From Marinactinospora thermotolerans DSM 45154 (GTDB lineage Bacteria; Actinomycetota; Actinomycetes; Streptosporangiales; Streptosporangiaceae), in the NCBI RefSeq assembly GCF_900167435.1, contig NZ_FUWS01000012.1, forward strand, positions 165,862 through 229,861: a stretch of 64,000 nt of DNA, in the 5' to 3' direction. This document shows positions 19,748-28,059 of this stretch, in pieces. Position 1 is the first letter of the stretch. The number at the start of each line of letters is the position of its first letter. A model generated the notes under the pieces. It was not told the DNA's origin. It was given only the letters and a program-made list of their open reading frames with translations, and made no database searches. The translations under genes were made by a program, and so were the position numbers.

Positions 19748-22333
19748 TTGTCCAGTTCATCGGGAGCCGGAAGCCGCTGGCTACGCGGTATCGTCTCCCT
19801 TCTCATCGTGCTCGGTGCGTTCACCGCGGCATGGTTCATCCCGCCGAAGCTGGGGCTCGACCTCAGTGGCGGCACCCAGATCATCCTGGAGACCCAGGAC
19901 GGTGACGACGGCACCGAGGCCAACGCCGAGAACACCGACAAGGTCGTCGAGGTGCTGCGCCAGCGCATCGACCGGCTCGGTGTCAGCGAGGCGACGATGT
20001 CGCGGTCCGGTGAGAACCGGATCATCGTCGAACTGCCCGGCGTGCAGGACCCGACCGAGGCCGCCGAGATCATCGGCCAGACGGCGCAGCTGACCTTCCA
20101 CCCGGTCCTCGGCGTGGCCCCGGCCCAGGGGACCGGGGTGCAGGCGCCGGCCGACGAGGCCAACGCCCCGGCCTCGGGCAGCGAGGAGACCCCCGAGGAG
20201 GGGTCGGGCGGTTCGGAGCTGTCGGAGCAGGACCTTCAGGAGCTCCTCCAGGGCCAGACCGGCGGCGCCCCGGCCGGTGGCGCCCCCGCCGCCGACCCCG
20301 AGGACGTCGCGCTGACCCTCCCCGACGACCAGGGCCAGCAGCTCCAGCTCGGCGAGGCGTCCATCAAGGGCGACCAGGTGGGCAACGCCGAGGCCGGACT
20401 CGACCAGTTCCAGAGCAACTGGATGGTCAACGTGACGTTCCGCGGCGAGGGCCGCGAGGCGTGGCGGAAGCTGACCGCCGACGCCGCCTGCTACGACACC
20501 GGCGACGTCCGGCGTCGCGTCGCGATCGTCCTGGACAACGAGATCATCTCCTCCCCCGAGGTCAACACCGACGTGGCCTGTGACGCCGGCATCAGCGGCG
20601 GCACCACCTCCATCACCGGTGACTTCGACCAGGAGAGCGCCAACGACCTGGCGGTCCTGATCGAGGGCGGTTCGCTGCCGCTGCCGGTCCAGGAGGTGCA
20701 GCGCCAGACCGTCGGACCGACGCTGGGCGAGGAGGCCATCCGCGCCAGCTTCATCGCCGGCGGGGTCGGCATCCTGCTGACCGCGGTCTACATCTGCTTC
20801 GCCTACCGTTTCGCCGGCTTCCTCGCCTCGGTCGCGCTCGCCTGCTACACCCTGATCGCCTACGCGGCGCTCGTGGTGCTCGGCGCGACGCTGACGCTGC
20901 CGGGCCTGGCCGGGTTCGTGCTCGCGATCGGCATGGCGATCGACGCCAACGTGCTGATCTTCGAGCGGGCCCGTGAGGAGTACCAGCGCCAGGAGCGGGT
21001 CTACGAGGCGAACAAGTCCGCCGGCATGGCCGACGCGACCGAGTCCGAGGCCGAGCAGGCCGAGGCCGGCGTGCTGTCGCGCCGCCGCCGCCGGGCGATC
21101 CCGCCGAACCTGCAGAAGGCGTTCCTCACGGGTACCCAGAAGGCGTGGAGCGCGGTCCTCGACACCAACGTCACCACGTTGATCGCCGCGGCGCTGCTGT
21201 TCTTCCTCGCCTCGGGCACCGTGCAGGGCTTCGGTGTGACGCTGGGCCTGGGCACGCTCGCGTCGATGATCTCGGCGCTGGTCATCGCCCGGGTGTTCGT
21301 GGAGTGGGCGGTGCGCCGCAAGGTGGTGCGCAAGCACCCCGGCATCAGCGGCATCTCGCGGATCAGCCGGGTCCGCGCGTGGCTGACCCGCCGCAACCCC
21401 GACCTGATGAAGCGCAGCACGCTGTGGCTGGCCATCAGCGGGCTGATCACGGTCGTGGCCGTCGTCGGCATGGTGGTGCGCCCGCCGAACTTCGGTGTGG
21501 AGTTCACCGGCGGCCGGGTCATGGACTTCACGACGAACGAGACCATCAGCGTCTCCGAGGCCCGCGGGATCGTCTCCGACGCGGGGTTCCCCGAGGCGGT
21601 GGTCCAGGAGTCCGGCGACGGCGACATCTCGGTGCGCACGGGCGAGATCAGCGACCAGGAGGCCGCGAGCATCCAGGACGCGCTGGGCGAGCAGGCCGGT
21701 GGGGCCGAGCGGATCAGCGACGAGAAGATCGGCCCGAGCATGGGCGACGAGCTGCGCAACAAGGCGCTGCTCGCGCTGCTCGCCGCGCTGGTGCTCCAGA
21801 TGGGCTACCTGGCCTGGCGGTTCCGGTGGTCCTTCGGCGTGTCGACGATGGCCGCGCTGGTCTTCGACATCGTGCTGGTCATCGGCCTGTTCTGCTGGCT
21901 GGGCAAGCCGATCGACGGCGTCTTCCTCGCCGCGATCCTGAGCGTCATCGGCTTCTCGGTGAACGACTCCGTGGTCGTGTTCGACCGTGTTCGCGACGAG
22001 TGGGCCCACGACACCAAGTCGCCGTTCTCGCGGATCGCCAACAGCGCGATCCTGCACACCCTGCCGCGAACGGTGAACTCCGGTATCGGTGGCCTGTTCA
22101 TCCTGGCGACACTGGCGATCTTCGGTGGTTCGTCGTTGACGGACTTCTCGATCGCGATGCTGGTGGGCCTGATCTCGGGCATGTTCTCCACGATCTTCGT
22201 GGGGACACCGCTGGCGATCTGGTTGCAGAAGTTCGACAAGACCCCGCCCCCGCACGTGGTACGGGAGAAGAAGACGCGGCAGCGCTCCGAGATGCGCAAG
22301 GCCCGCGAGAAGAGCGACGGCGCGGTCGTGTGA
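19748..22333 (+). CDS. secDF: SecDF, fused protein-export membrane subunit
   Basis: A proton-driven RND-type partner of SecYEG that pulls exported proteins across the membrane. It is a single 861-residue chain. The SecD half has a first helix, GLDLSGGTQIIL, a periplasmic P1 region with a 60-residue Gly/Ala/Gln-rich insert, and five further helices with FVLAIGMAIDANVLIFER. The SecF half starts near residue 553 (MKRSTLWLAISGL) and has GVEFTGGRVMDF and FSVNDSVVVFDRVRDEW. Start is TTG at 19748 with GAGAGG seven bases upstream. Actinobacteria normally carry separate secD and secF beside yajC and relA. This fused copy in another context is probably a second system. Confidence 0.93.
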   Translation: MSSSSGAGSRWLRGIVSLLIVLGAFTAAWFIPPKLGLDLSGGTQIILETQDGDDGTEANAENTDKVVEVLRQRIDRLGVSEATMSRSGENRIIVELPGVQDPTEAAEIIGQTAQLTFHPVLGVAPAQGTGVQAPADEANAPASGSEETPEEGSGGSELSEQDLQELLQGQTGGAPAGGAPAADPEDVALTLPDDQGQQLQLGEASIKGDQVGNAEAGLDQFQSNWMVNVTFRGEGREAWRKLTADAACYDTGDVRRRVAIVLDNEIISSPEVNTDVACDAGISGGTTSITGDFDQESANDLAVLIEGGSLPLPVQEVQRQTVGPTLGEEAIRASFIAGGVGILLTAVYICFAYRFAGFLASVALACYTLIAYAALVVLGATLTLPGLAGFVLAIGMAIDANVLIFERAREEYQRQERVYEANKSAGMADATESEAEQAEAGVLSRRRRRAIPPNLQKAFLTGTQKAWSAVLDTNVTTLIAAALLFFLASGTVQGFGVTLGLGTLASMISALVIARVFVEWAVRRKVVRKHPGISGISRISRVRAWLTRRNPDLMKRSTLWLAISGLITVVAVVGMVVRPPNFGVEFTGGRVMDFTTNETISVSEARGIVSDAGFPEAVVQESGDGDISVRTGEISDQEAASIQDALGEQAGGAERISDEKIGPSMGDELRNKALLALLAALVLQMGYLAWRFRWSFGVSTMAALVFDIVLVIGLFCWLGKPIDGVFLAAILSVIGFSVNDSVVVFDRVRDEWAHDTKSPFSRIANSAILHTLPRTVNSGIGGLFILATLAIFGGSSLTDFSIAMLVGLISGMFSTIFVGTPLAIWLQKFDKTPPPHVVREKKTRQRSEMRKAREKSDGAVV

Positions 22334-22351
22334 CCGCCGCCGTCCCGGCCT

Positions 22352-22390
22352 GACGACGCCCCTGGCGCCTCCCGCGCCAGGGGCGTCGTC
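22352..22390 (+). terminator. Terminator of secDF
   Basis: A perfect 17-base-pair stem (22352-22368 with 22374-22390) with a five-base loop is followed by CCTTTC, 19 bases after the secDF stop. Confidence 0.85.
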
Positions 22391-22412
22391 CCTTTCGGGC
22401 GGGGTCGGGAGC

Positions 22413-22444
22413 GCGCCTGAGCGGGGCCGGCCCCGCTCAGGCGC
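22413..22444 (-). terminator. Palindromic terminator overlapping the end of rsmI
   Basis: A 32-base perfect palindrome (16 bases per arm) covers the rsmI stop codon and its last codons. It should fold as a hairpin with a small central loop. Confidence 0.65.
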
Positions 22445-23306
22445 GGTGGACGGCGTCGTAGACCTCGCGTTTGGGGACCCCCAGGCGCCGGGCCACCTCC
22501 TGGATCGCCTGCTTGCGGGCGACCCCCTCGGCCTCGCGGGCGGCGACGGCCGCGGCGAGCTCCTCGGGGGTGCGGTGCCGCTCGCCTTCCACGGCCCCCG
22601 CGACGACAATGGTGATCTCGCCGCGCACCTCGCCCGCGGCCCACGCGGCGAGCTCCCCCAGGGGGGCGCGGCGCACCTCCTCGTAGGTCTTGGTGAGCTC
22701 CCGGCACACCGCCGCGCGCCGGTCCTCGCCGAACACGCGCGCCATCGCGGCGAGCGTGGCGGCCAGGCGGTGCGGCGACTCGAAGAAGACCATCGTGCGG
22801 CGCTCGGCCGCCAGCTCGGTCAGCCTGGTGTCCAGCCCCTTGCGGGGCGGGAACCCCTCGAAGCAGAAACGGTCGGTGGGCAGGCCCGACAGCACCAGGG
22901 CGGTGGTCACCGCCGAGGGTCCGGGGATCGCGGTGACCCGCACGCCGGCCTCGACGCAGGCGGTGACCAGCCGGTACCCGGGGTCGGACACGCCCGGCAT
23001 CCCCGCGTCGGTCACGACGAGGACGTCGCGACCGGCCCGCAGGTCGTCCAGCAGTTCCTCGGCGCGGCGGCGTTCGTTGGCGTCGTAGTAGGAGACCACG
23101 CGGGCGCCGGCGGTCCCGCCGAGCCGGACGCCGATGCGGGCGGCGAACTGGCGCAGCCTGCGGGTGTCCTCGGCCGCGATGATCGCGGCGTCCTCCAGCG
23201 CCTCGCGCAGCCGGGGCGGCGCGTCGTCGTCCTGTCCGATGGGCAGGCCGGCCAGGACCAGCGTCCCGGTCCCCGCCTCGACGGTTCCGCCGTTTTCGCG
23301 CTGCAT
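22437..23306 (-). CDS. rsmI: RsmI, 16S rRNA cytidine-1402 2'-O-methyltransferase
   Basis: Methylates the ribose of C1402 in the decoding centre of 16S rRNA, using SAM. The protein has 289 residues. It has the tetrapyrrole-methylase fold: LVLAGLPIGQDDD at the N terminus (most family members read GNLGD here), AEDTRRLRQF, VVTDAGMPGVSDPGYRLV, IPGPSAVTTAL and FFESPHRL. The Asn-Leu-Gly-Asp to Ile-Gln-Asp-Asp change is a local variation. ATG at 23306 is the chosen start. It is divergent from pmt, the usual arrangement in actinobacteria. Confidence 0.94.
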   Translation of the reverse strand: MQRENGGTVEAGTGTLVLAGLPIGQDDDAPPRLREALEDAAIIAAEDTRRLRQFAARIGVRLGGTAGARVVSYYDANERRRAEELLDDLRAGRDVLVVTDAGMPGVSDPGYRLVTACVEAGVRVTAIPGPSAVTTALVLSGLPTDRFCFEGFPPRKGLDTRLTELAAERRTMVFFESPHRLAATLAAMARVFGEDRRAAVCRELTKTYEEVRRAPLGELAAWAAGEVRGEITIVVAGAVEGERHRTPEELAAAVAAREAEGVARKQAIQEVARRLGVPKREVYDAVHRA

Positions 23307-23712
23307 CACTGGAAAATCCCCCGAACCGCGTGGAAGGTACGGCCATGAGAGCCGTTGGAAGCGTCTGGCCCCCCGCTTCCGGACGAAACCGGCATGACGC
23401 CGATCCGCGTCCGGCCGTGTGCATCTAGTATGGCGGCGTCGACGCCATCGCCCCGTCCCCGGGGCGGGCACCGAAGTCCTTCTCCGCCGGTCCGGGCCCA
23501 GTGCCGGGCCGGGGAACCGGACGGCCGTGCGGTGGCCCACCGGTTCCGCGGGTGTCGCGAGGCCCCGCCGTCGCCACGGCGGCGTCGCGGTGCCCATCCC
23601 GGCAGCTGACCCCCTTGCTGCCGTCAGCCGAAGGTAGCGGAAAGGAGACGGCGCTCCCCCGCCCCCCGCGTGCCGCGGGACGCGGGCCGGGGGCTCCTCG
23701 CCGAAGAGACGC
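23307..23712. other. 406-base divergent intergenic region between rsmI and pmt
   Basis: I see no convincing gene here. It must hold the promoters of both genes. A TAGTAT hexamer at 23426-23431 is the best -10-like element on the plus strand, but no clear -35 precedes it. Confidence 0.4.
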
Positions 23713-25332
23713 ATGACCACCACAGCCCTGACCCCGGCCCCGGCCCCCGGCCCCTCCCTCCGCTCGCGGCTGGTGCCCCCGATGCCCCGGCCCGCCTGGG
23801 TCGGTTGGCTGGCGGCGGTGCTCGTGGCCCTGTTCGCCGGCGCACTGCGGTTCATCCGTCTGGGAGAACCCGCCCAGATCTACTTCGACGAGACCTACTA
23901 CGCCAAGGACGCCTTCGCGCTGCGCGAGTTCGGGGTCGAGCACGAGTCCCTGGAGAACGCCGACGAACTGCTCGCCCAGGGGGTGCACGACATCTGGACC
24001 GGCGGGGGCGACTTCGTCGTGCACCCGCCGCTCGGCAAGTGGCTGATCGCCCTGGGCGACTCGGTGTGGGGGCTGCTCCCGTTCGGCGTGTCGATGTCAC
24101 CGACCGGGTGGCGGGTCGCCGCGGCCTTCTTCGGCGCGCTGTCGGTCCTGCTGTTGGTGCGCGTCGCGTTGCGGATGACGCGCTCGGTGCTGCTGGGGGC
24201 CACGGCCGGGCTCATCATGGCCCTGGACGGGCTGCACTTCACCATGAGCCGGATCGCGATGGTGGACATCTTCCTGATGACCTGGGTCCTGGCCGGCTTC
24301 GCCTGCCTGGTGGTCGACCGGGACCGGACCCGGGCCCGTCTGGCCGGCCTGGTCGACGCGGGCCGGGAGCCGGCCTCGTGGCTGGGCGTGCGCTGGTGGC
24401 GGATCGCGGCCGGCCTGTTCCTGGGACTGGCCTGCGCCACGAAGTGGTCGGCCCTGTTCTACGTGGCGGCCTTCGGCCTGCTCACCGTCGCCTGGGACTA
24501 CGGGGCGCGGCGCACCGCCGGACAGCAGCGGGCCGGCCGGGTCTGGTTCCTGGCCGACGCGGTCCCCGCCTTCTTCTCGATCGTGGGCGTCGCCGCGGTG
24601 ACCTACCTGGCGTCGTGGGCGGGCTGGTTGACGAGTTCGCTGGGGTGGGGCCGCGGTTGGGCCGCGCAGAACGTGACCGGGCTGTGGGCGAAGCTCCCCG
24701 AACCGGTGCTGGCGGTCGTCAACCCGTTGCGCAGCCTGGCGTACTACCACGCCGAGATCATGTCGTTCCACAGCGGCCTGTCCAGCCCGCACGACTACGC
24801 CTCCCGCCCCTGGGAGTGGATCGTCATGCGCACGCCGGTCGCCTTCTACTACAACGGCGACGAGACCGAGTGCGGCGCGGTGAACTGCTCCAGCGCGATC
24901 CTGGGCATCGGGTCGCCGGCGGTGTGGTGGCTGTCCATCATCGCGTGTGTCGTGCTGCTGGGCTGGTGGGTCACCTACCGCGACTGGCGGGCGGGGGCGG
25001 TGCTGTTGGGTGCGGCGGCGAGCTGGCTGCCATGGTTCGCCTACCCCGAGCGCACCATGTTCGTGTTCTACGCGCTGCCGATGCTGCCCTTCCTCGCGCT
25101 GGCGATCACGCTGTCCCTGGGACTGCTGATGGGCGGCCCGTCCGGCGAGGCGTCGCGGTCGACCGTGGCCCGGGCGGCGACCGGGGTGGTCTTCGGCGTG
25201 GTGATGCTGTTGATCGTGGCCAACTTCGCCTACCTGTACCCGGTCCTCAGCGCCGAGGTCATCCCCTACGACGCCTGGGCCGACCGCATGTGGTTCCCCA
25301 CCTGGATCTACGGCAACGCCTCTCCGGAGTGA
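23713..25332 (+). CDS. pmt: Protein O-mannosyltransferase (GT39, PMT family)
   Basis: Moves mannose from polyprenyl-phosphate-mannose to Ser/Thr of proteins as they are exported. This is an integral-membrane GT-C enzyme of 539 residues with about ten membrane segments. The catalytic acidic pair is in the first outer loop, IYFDETYYAKD (Asp59-Glu60), followed by HPPLGKWLIA and GLHFTMSRIAMVDIFL, all typical of actinobacterial Pmt. ATG at 23713 lies just upstream of a Thr/Pro-rich cytoplasmic tail. Many secreted proteins in this window have Pro/Ser/Thr-rich linkers that could be substrates, for example the kinase and the FmdB tail if exported; that is inference. Confidence 0.93.
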   Translation: MTTTALTPAPAPGPSLRSRLVPPMPRPAWVGWLAAVLVALFAGALRFIRLGEPAQIYFDETYYAKDAFALREFGVEHESLENADELLAQGVHDIWTGGGDFVVHPPLGKWLIALGDSVWGLLPFGVSMSPTGWRVAAAFFGALSVLLLVRVALRMTRSVLLGATAGLIMALDGLHFTMSRIAMVDIFLMTWVLAGFACLVVDRDRTRARLAGLVDAGREPASWLGVRWWRIAAGLFLGLACATKWSALFYVAAFGLLTVAWDYGARRTAGQQRAGRVWFLADAVPAFFSIVGVAAVTYLASWAGWLTSSLGWGRGWAAQNVTGLWAKLPEPVLAVVNPLRSLAYYHAEIMSFHSGLSSPHDYASRPWEWIVMRTPVAFYYNGDETECGAVNCSSAILGIGSPAVWWLSIIACVVLLGWWVTYRDWRAGAVLLGAAASWLPWFAYPERTMFVFYALPMLPFLALAITLSLGLLMGGPSGEASRSTVARAATGVVFGVVMLLIVANFAYLYPVLSAEVIPYDAWADRMWFPTWIYGNASPE

Positions 25333-25577
25333 TCCGTCACCGGTCTTCCCCTACCGTTCATCGGGAATTCTCGTGGGCTCGCCACGCCGGATTATTCGCT
25401 TTTCGGCTATGAATTTCCTCGCGTGAAAGTCTCGGCAATCCCGGGATAGGGCTGGTAGTGTCATTGACCGGTTGCGGTTGTAGTTTCCATGGATGCCCTA
25501 GGCGCCTCGCGGAACTTCACGTGGGCGCTTGTTCGAAGGGCGTTTGATCACTCCCGGGGGCGGGCGCCCGGCAACCC

Positions 25578-25599
25578 GAGACCAGCAGGGTGCGGTCTC
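25578..25599 (+). promoter_or_regulatory. Hairpin in the cold-shock gene leader
   Basis: The 292 bases between pmt and cspA hold no gene. A GAGACC-N10-GGTCTC hairpin lies at 25578-25599, and a G/C-rich hairpin lies around 25555-25570, close before the start codon. Cold-shock messages often have long structured leaders, so a regulatory leader is plausible but unproved. Confidence 0.4.
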
Positions 25600-25624
25600 G
25601 TTGTAGTCCCCAAAGGGAGAGCAG

Positions 25625-25828
25625 ATGGCTCAGGGCACCGTGAAGTGGTTCAACTCTGAGAAGGGTTTCGGGTTCATCGCCGTCGAAGGCGGCGGCCCGG
25701 ACGTGTTCGTTCACTACTCGGCGATCGCGGGTACCGGCTTCCGGAACCTGGAAGAGGACCAGTCGGTCGAGTTCGAGATCACGCAGGGCCCCAAGGGCCC
25801 GCAGGCGTCGAACGTCCGCGCGCTCTAG
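25625..25828 (+). CDS. Cold-shock protein, CspA family
   Basis: A single OB-fold RNA chaperone of 67 residues. RNP1 is KGFGFI (in [13 protein letters not shown]) and RNP2 is VFVHYSAI. The start [10 protein letters not shown] is the standard family form, and GGGAGAG lies upstream. It stands alone with a long leader and its own terminator. It could be constitutive or cold-induced; the sequence does not decide. Confidence 0.96.
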   Translation: MAQGTVKWFNSEKGFGFIAVEGGGPDVFVHYSAIAGTGFRNLEEDQSVEFEITQGPKGPQASNVRAL

Positions 25829-25847
25829 TGTTCAAGGACTTCTCGTG

Positions 25848-25880
25848 ACGGACTCCGGGGGTCCTCCCCCCGGAATCCGT
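25848..25880 (+). terminator. Terminator of the cold-shock gene
   Basis: A 14-base-pair stem with one mismatch (25848-25861 with 25867-25880) and a five-base loop begins 19 bases after the stop. Confidence 0.7.
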
Positions 25881-25966
25881 TCCGATGGTCCGGCGTACCC
25901 GTAGCGGGTACGTCCGCCCCGGCTGGCCGGGGCGGGAACGGCGGGCCACGTCTGTCGTCTTACTCG

Positions 25967-25995
25967 GCCCTTCGCTCGTCTCCCGGGCGAAGGGC
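25967..25995 (+). terminator. Second hairpin with T-tract downstream of the cold-shock gene
   Basis: GCCCTTCGC pairs with GCGAAGGGC around an 11-base loop and is followed directly by TTTT. It lies 12 bases before the stop of the convergent channel gene and is a classical intrinsic terminator for plus-strand transcripts. Confidence 0.75.
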
Positions 25996-26007
25996 TTTTC
26001 CGTTCCC

Positions 26008-26877
26008 TCAGGTCCGCATCCCGTCGGGTTCCCCGCCCGACCCCTCGATCTGCGCCGGGGCCACGGCCCCCAACCTGCGCACCTGCTCCCCGAGCGCCGC
26101 CACCTGCTCGCTCAGCGCCCGCAGTTCGGCCATGACCACCTCGTGCTGGACCAGTTCGAGTTCCTGGTCCTCCTCCCAGCGGGGCGCGTTCATCTCCTGC
26201 TCCATGGTGGTGACCATGACCGCGATGATGAGGTTGAGCACGATGAACGCGCTGAGCACGATGAAGACGACGAAGAAGACCCAGGCGTAGGGCGCGTCGT
26301 CGATCACGGAGCTGGAGATGTCGGGCCAGTTCTCCGTGGTCAACAGCATGAACAAGGTGTACATCGTGGTACCGAGGTCGCCGAAGTACTCCGGCGCGAT
26401 GTCCTCGAACAGTTTCTCGCCGAGCACCGCCGCCGTGTACATGATCACGAACAGCAGCCCGATGACCGTCCCCAGGCCGGGCAGCGAGCGCAGCAGCGCC
26501 GAGACCACCTCGCGCATGTGCGGGATGACGCTGATGAGACGCAGTAGGCGCAGCACCCGCAACAGCCGTAGCACCGACAGACCGACCGCGGCCGGGATGA
26601 CGGACAGCCCGACGATGGCGAGGTCGAACCAGTTCCACGGATCGCGGAAGAAGCCCCTTCCGTGGGCGAAGACGCGCAGCGCCAGCTCGGCGACGAAGAA
26701 CGCCACGAAGACGTGCTCGACCGTTTCCAGGTGGTGGAAGAGATGGGAGAAGCGGTCCTGGTAGGTCTCGATCCCCAGGGTGATCCCGTTGAGGACGATG
26801 ACGGCGACGACGGTGTTCTGGAACCACCGGGCCTCGACCATCCGCCGTGTCCGTTCCCGCGCTCCGCCGTTGCGCAC
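26008..26877 (-). CDS. Voltage-gated cation channel, bacterial NaV (BacNaV) family
   Basis: A six-helix ion channel subunit of 289 residues that would work as a homotetramer in the cell membrane. S1 starts near residue 18. The S4 voltage sensor has four Arg at every third position (R104, R107, R110, R113). The pore region aligns well with NavAb: GDLGTTMYTLFMLLT, then the filter, then PYAWVFFVVFIVLSAFIVLNLIIAV as S6. The filter reads T-T-E-N-W-P-D (180-186), where NaChBac/NavAb have TLESW. A C-terminal coiled coil (QHEVVMAELRALSEQVAALG) follows. GTG at 26877 has GGAGGAG upstream. Ion selectivity is uncertain. Confidence 0.85.
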   Translation of the reverse strand: MRNGGARERTRRMVEARWFQNTVVAVIVLNGITLGIETYQDRFSHLFHHLETVEHVFVAFFVAELALRVFAHGRGFFRDPWNWFDLAIVGLSVIPAAVGLSVLRLLRVLRLLRLISVIPHMREVVSALLRSLPGLGTVIGLLFVIMYTAAVLGEKLFEDIAPEYFGDLGTTMYTLFMLLTTENWPDISSSVIDDAPYAWVFFVVFIVLSAFIVLNLIIAVMVTTMEQEMNAPRWEEDQELELVQHEVVMAELRALSEQVAALGEQVRRLGAVAPAQIEGSGGEPDGMRT

Positions 26878-27088
26878 CGTCTCCTCCTCACGCGCCCCGG
26901 CCACCCTAGCGGGCGCCCCCTTCGCCGCCCGCGGGTGGATCCGGTTCGCGCGTGAGCCTGGTCCCATCCGTCCGCTCCGGCTCCGCCGGCGTACGGGACG
27001 CGGCCGGACCGCTGTCCCCGATCACCAGGACAGCGGTTAGTCTGCTAGGTGGCGTGACCGGCCACGAGGGGTCGCTGGAGGAGAACGG

Positions 27089-27406
27089 ATGTTCAACATT
27101 GGGGCGGGCGAGTTCATCGTCCTCGCTGTCCTGGCCCTCCTCGTCTTCGGCCCGGACCAGCTCCCGAAGGCCGCGGCGCAGGCGGGGCGGGCGTTGCGGC
27201 AGCTCCGCAAGCTCGCCGACAGCGCCAAGAACGACATCCAGCAGGGGCTGGGACCGGAGTTCAAGGACTTCGAGGTCGAGGACCTCAACCCGAAGAGGTT
27301 CGTGCAGAAGCACTTCTGGGCCGAGGACGACGACGAGCCCGCGCCCCGCAGTCCGGCCGCGCGCCTGAACGGTCGGCGTCCGCCGTTCGACCCCGAGGCG
27401 ACCTGA
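27089..27406 (+). CDS. Twin-arginine translocase subunit, TatB-like
   Basis: A small single-helix Tat component of 105 residues. The N terminus MFNIGAGEFIVLAVLALLVF is the TatA/B membrane helix. The F-G-P-D-Q-L-P hinge follows, then an amphipathic helix (KAAAQAGRALRQLRKLADSA) and an acidic tail. The Glu in the N-terminal helix and the tail length favour TatB. The start has GGAGGAG upstream. It stands alone, without tatA or tatC. A Tat substrate (PhoD) is encoded about 3 kb away. Confidence 0.88.
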   Translation: MFNIGAGEFIVLAVLALLVFGPDQLPKAAAQAGRALRQLRKLADSAKNDIQQGLGPEFKDFEVEDLNPKRFVQKHFWAEDDDEPAPRSPAARLNGRRPPFDPEAT

Positions 27407-27431
27407 ACCGTAACTTCGGGGGAAATCCGCG

Positions 27432-27453
27432 CCGTGGGCGTCCGCTCCCACGG
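27432..27453. terminator. Short hairpin between convergent genes
   Basis: CCGTGGG pairs with CCCACGG around an eight-base loop directly before the stop of the convergent membrane-protein gene. Confidence 0.5.
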
Positions 27454-27900
27454 TCACCCGAAGGTCAGCACCACGACCAGGCCCACCACCAGCACGACCG
27501 CCGAGCCGAGCATCACCACCGGTGAGCTCGCGACGAGGACGAGGAGCTCCGTGACGGCGGTGCCCCCTATGATCGCCGCGCCCCACGGCCACCGCGCGGC
27601 CGGCTGCCACCCGTGGCGCTGTTCCCGCTGGATGACGACGAGCAACGCCACGCCCACCGCGGCCCACATCAGCAGGTGGGCGACGACCCTGGCGGTCACC
27701 GGAACGTAGTCGGCCAGGCTCGCGGTGACCATCACGAACAGCGCGGTGCCGGCCAGCAGCCCCCAGTGGCCCCTGCGGCGCAGGACCGGGATGGGTTTGA
27801 GCCGGGCCGGGGTGGTGCGCCGGAAGTCGCGCACCGGGGGCGTCTCGGCCTGCGTGGCCTCCTCGTCGTACCCGTCCCAGCGCTCCGACGCCTGTGTCAC
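27454..27900 (-). CDS. Hypothetical four-helix membrane protein
   Basis: I do not recognise a named family for this 148-residue protein. A charged cytoplasmic N terminus of about 45 residues is followed by four predicted membrane helices (GLLAGTALFVMVTASLA, VVAHLLMWAAVGVALLVVI, AAIIGGTAVTELLVLVA and VVMLGSAVVLVVGLVVVLTFG). GTG at 27900 has GGGAGG upstream, which decides the start. It is probably a single-gene unit; neighbours give no hint of function. Confidence 0.75.
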   Translation of the reverse strand: MTQASERWDGYDEEATQAETPPVRDFRRTTPARLKPIPVLRRRGHWGLLAGTALFVMVTASLADYVPVTARVVAHLLMWAAVGVALLVVIQREQRHGWQPAARWPWGAAIIGGTAVTELLVLVASSPVVMLGSAVVLVVGLVVVLTFG

Positions 27901-28059
27901 GTGGCCTCCCGTCCCGCGCGGGCATCCGGCACCGCCCCGCGCCCTCCTGGAAAGCATCACCGCCCGTGGAACGGCCCAACCGTGGACCGCGGCGACCGAA
28001 CCGGGATGTACCCGAACGGTCAGGTCCGGTCGCCGCGCGGTCAACCCCCGTGGCCGGGA

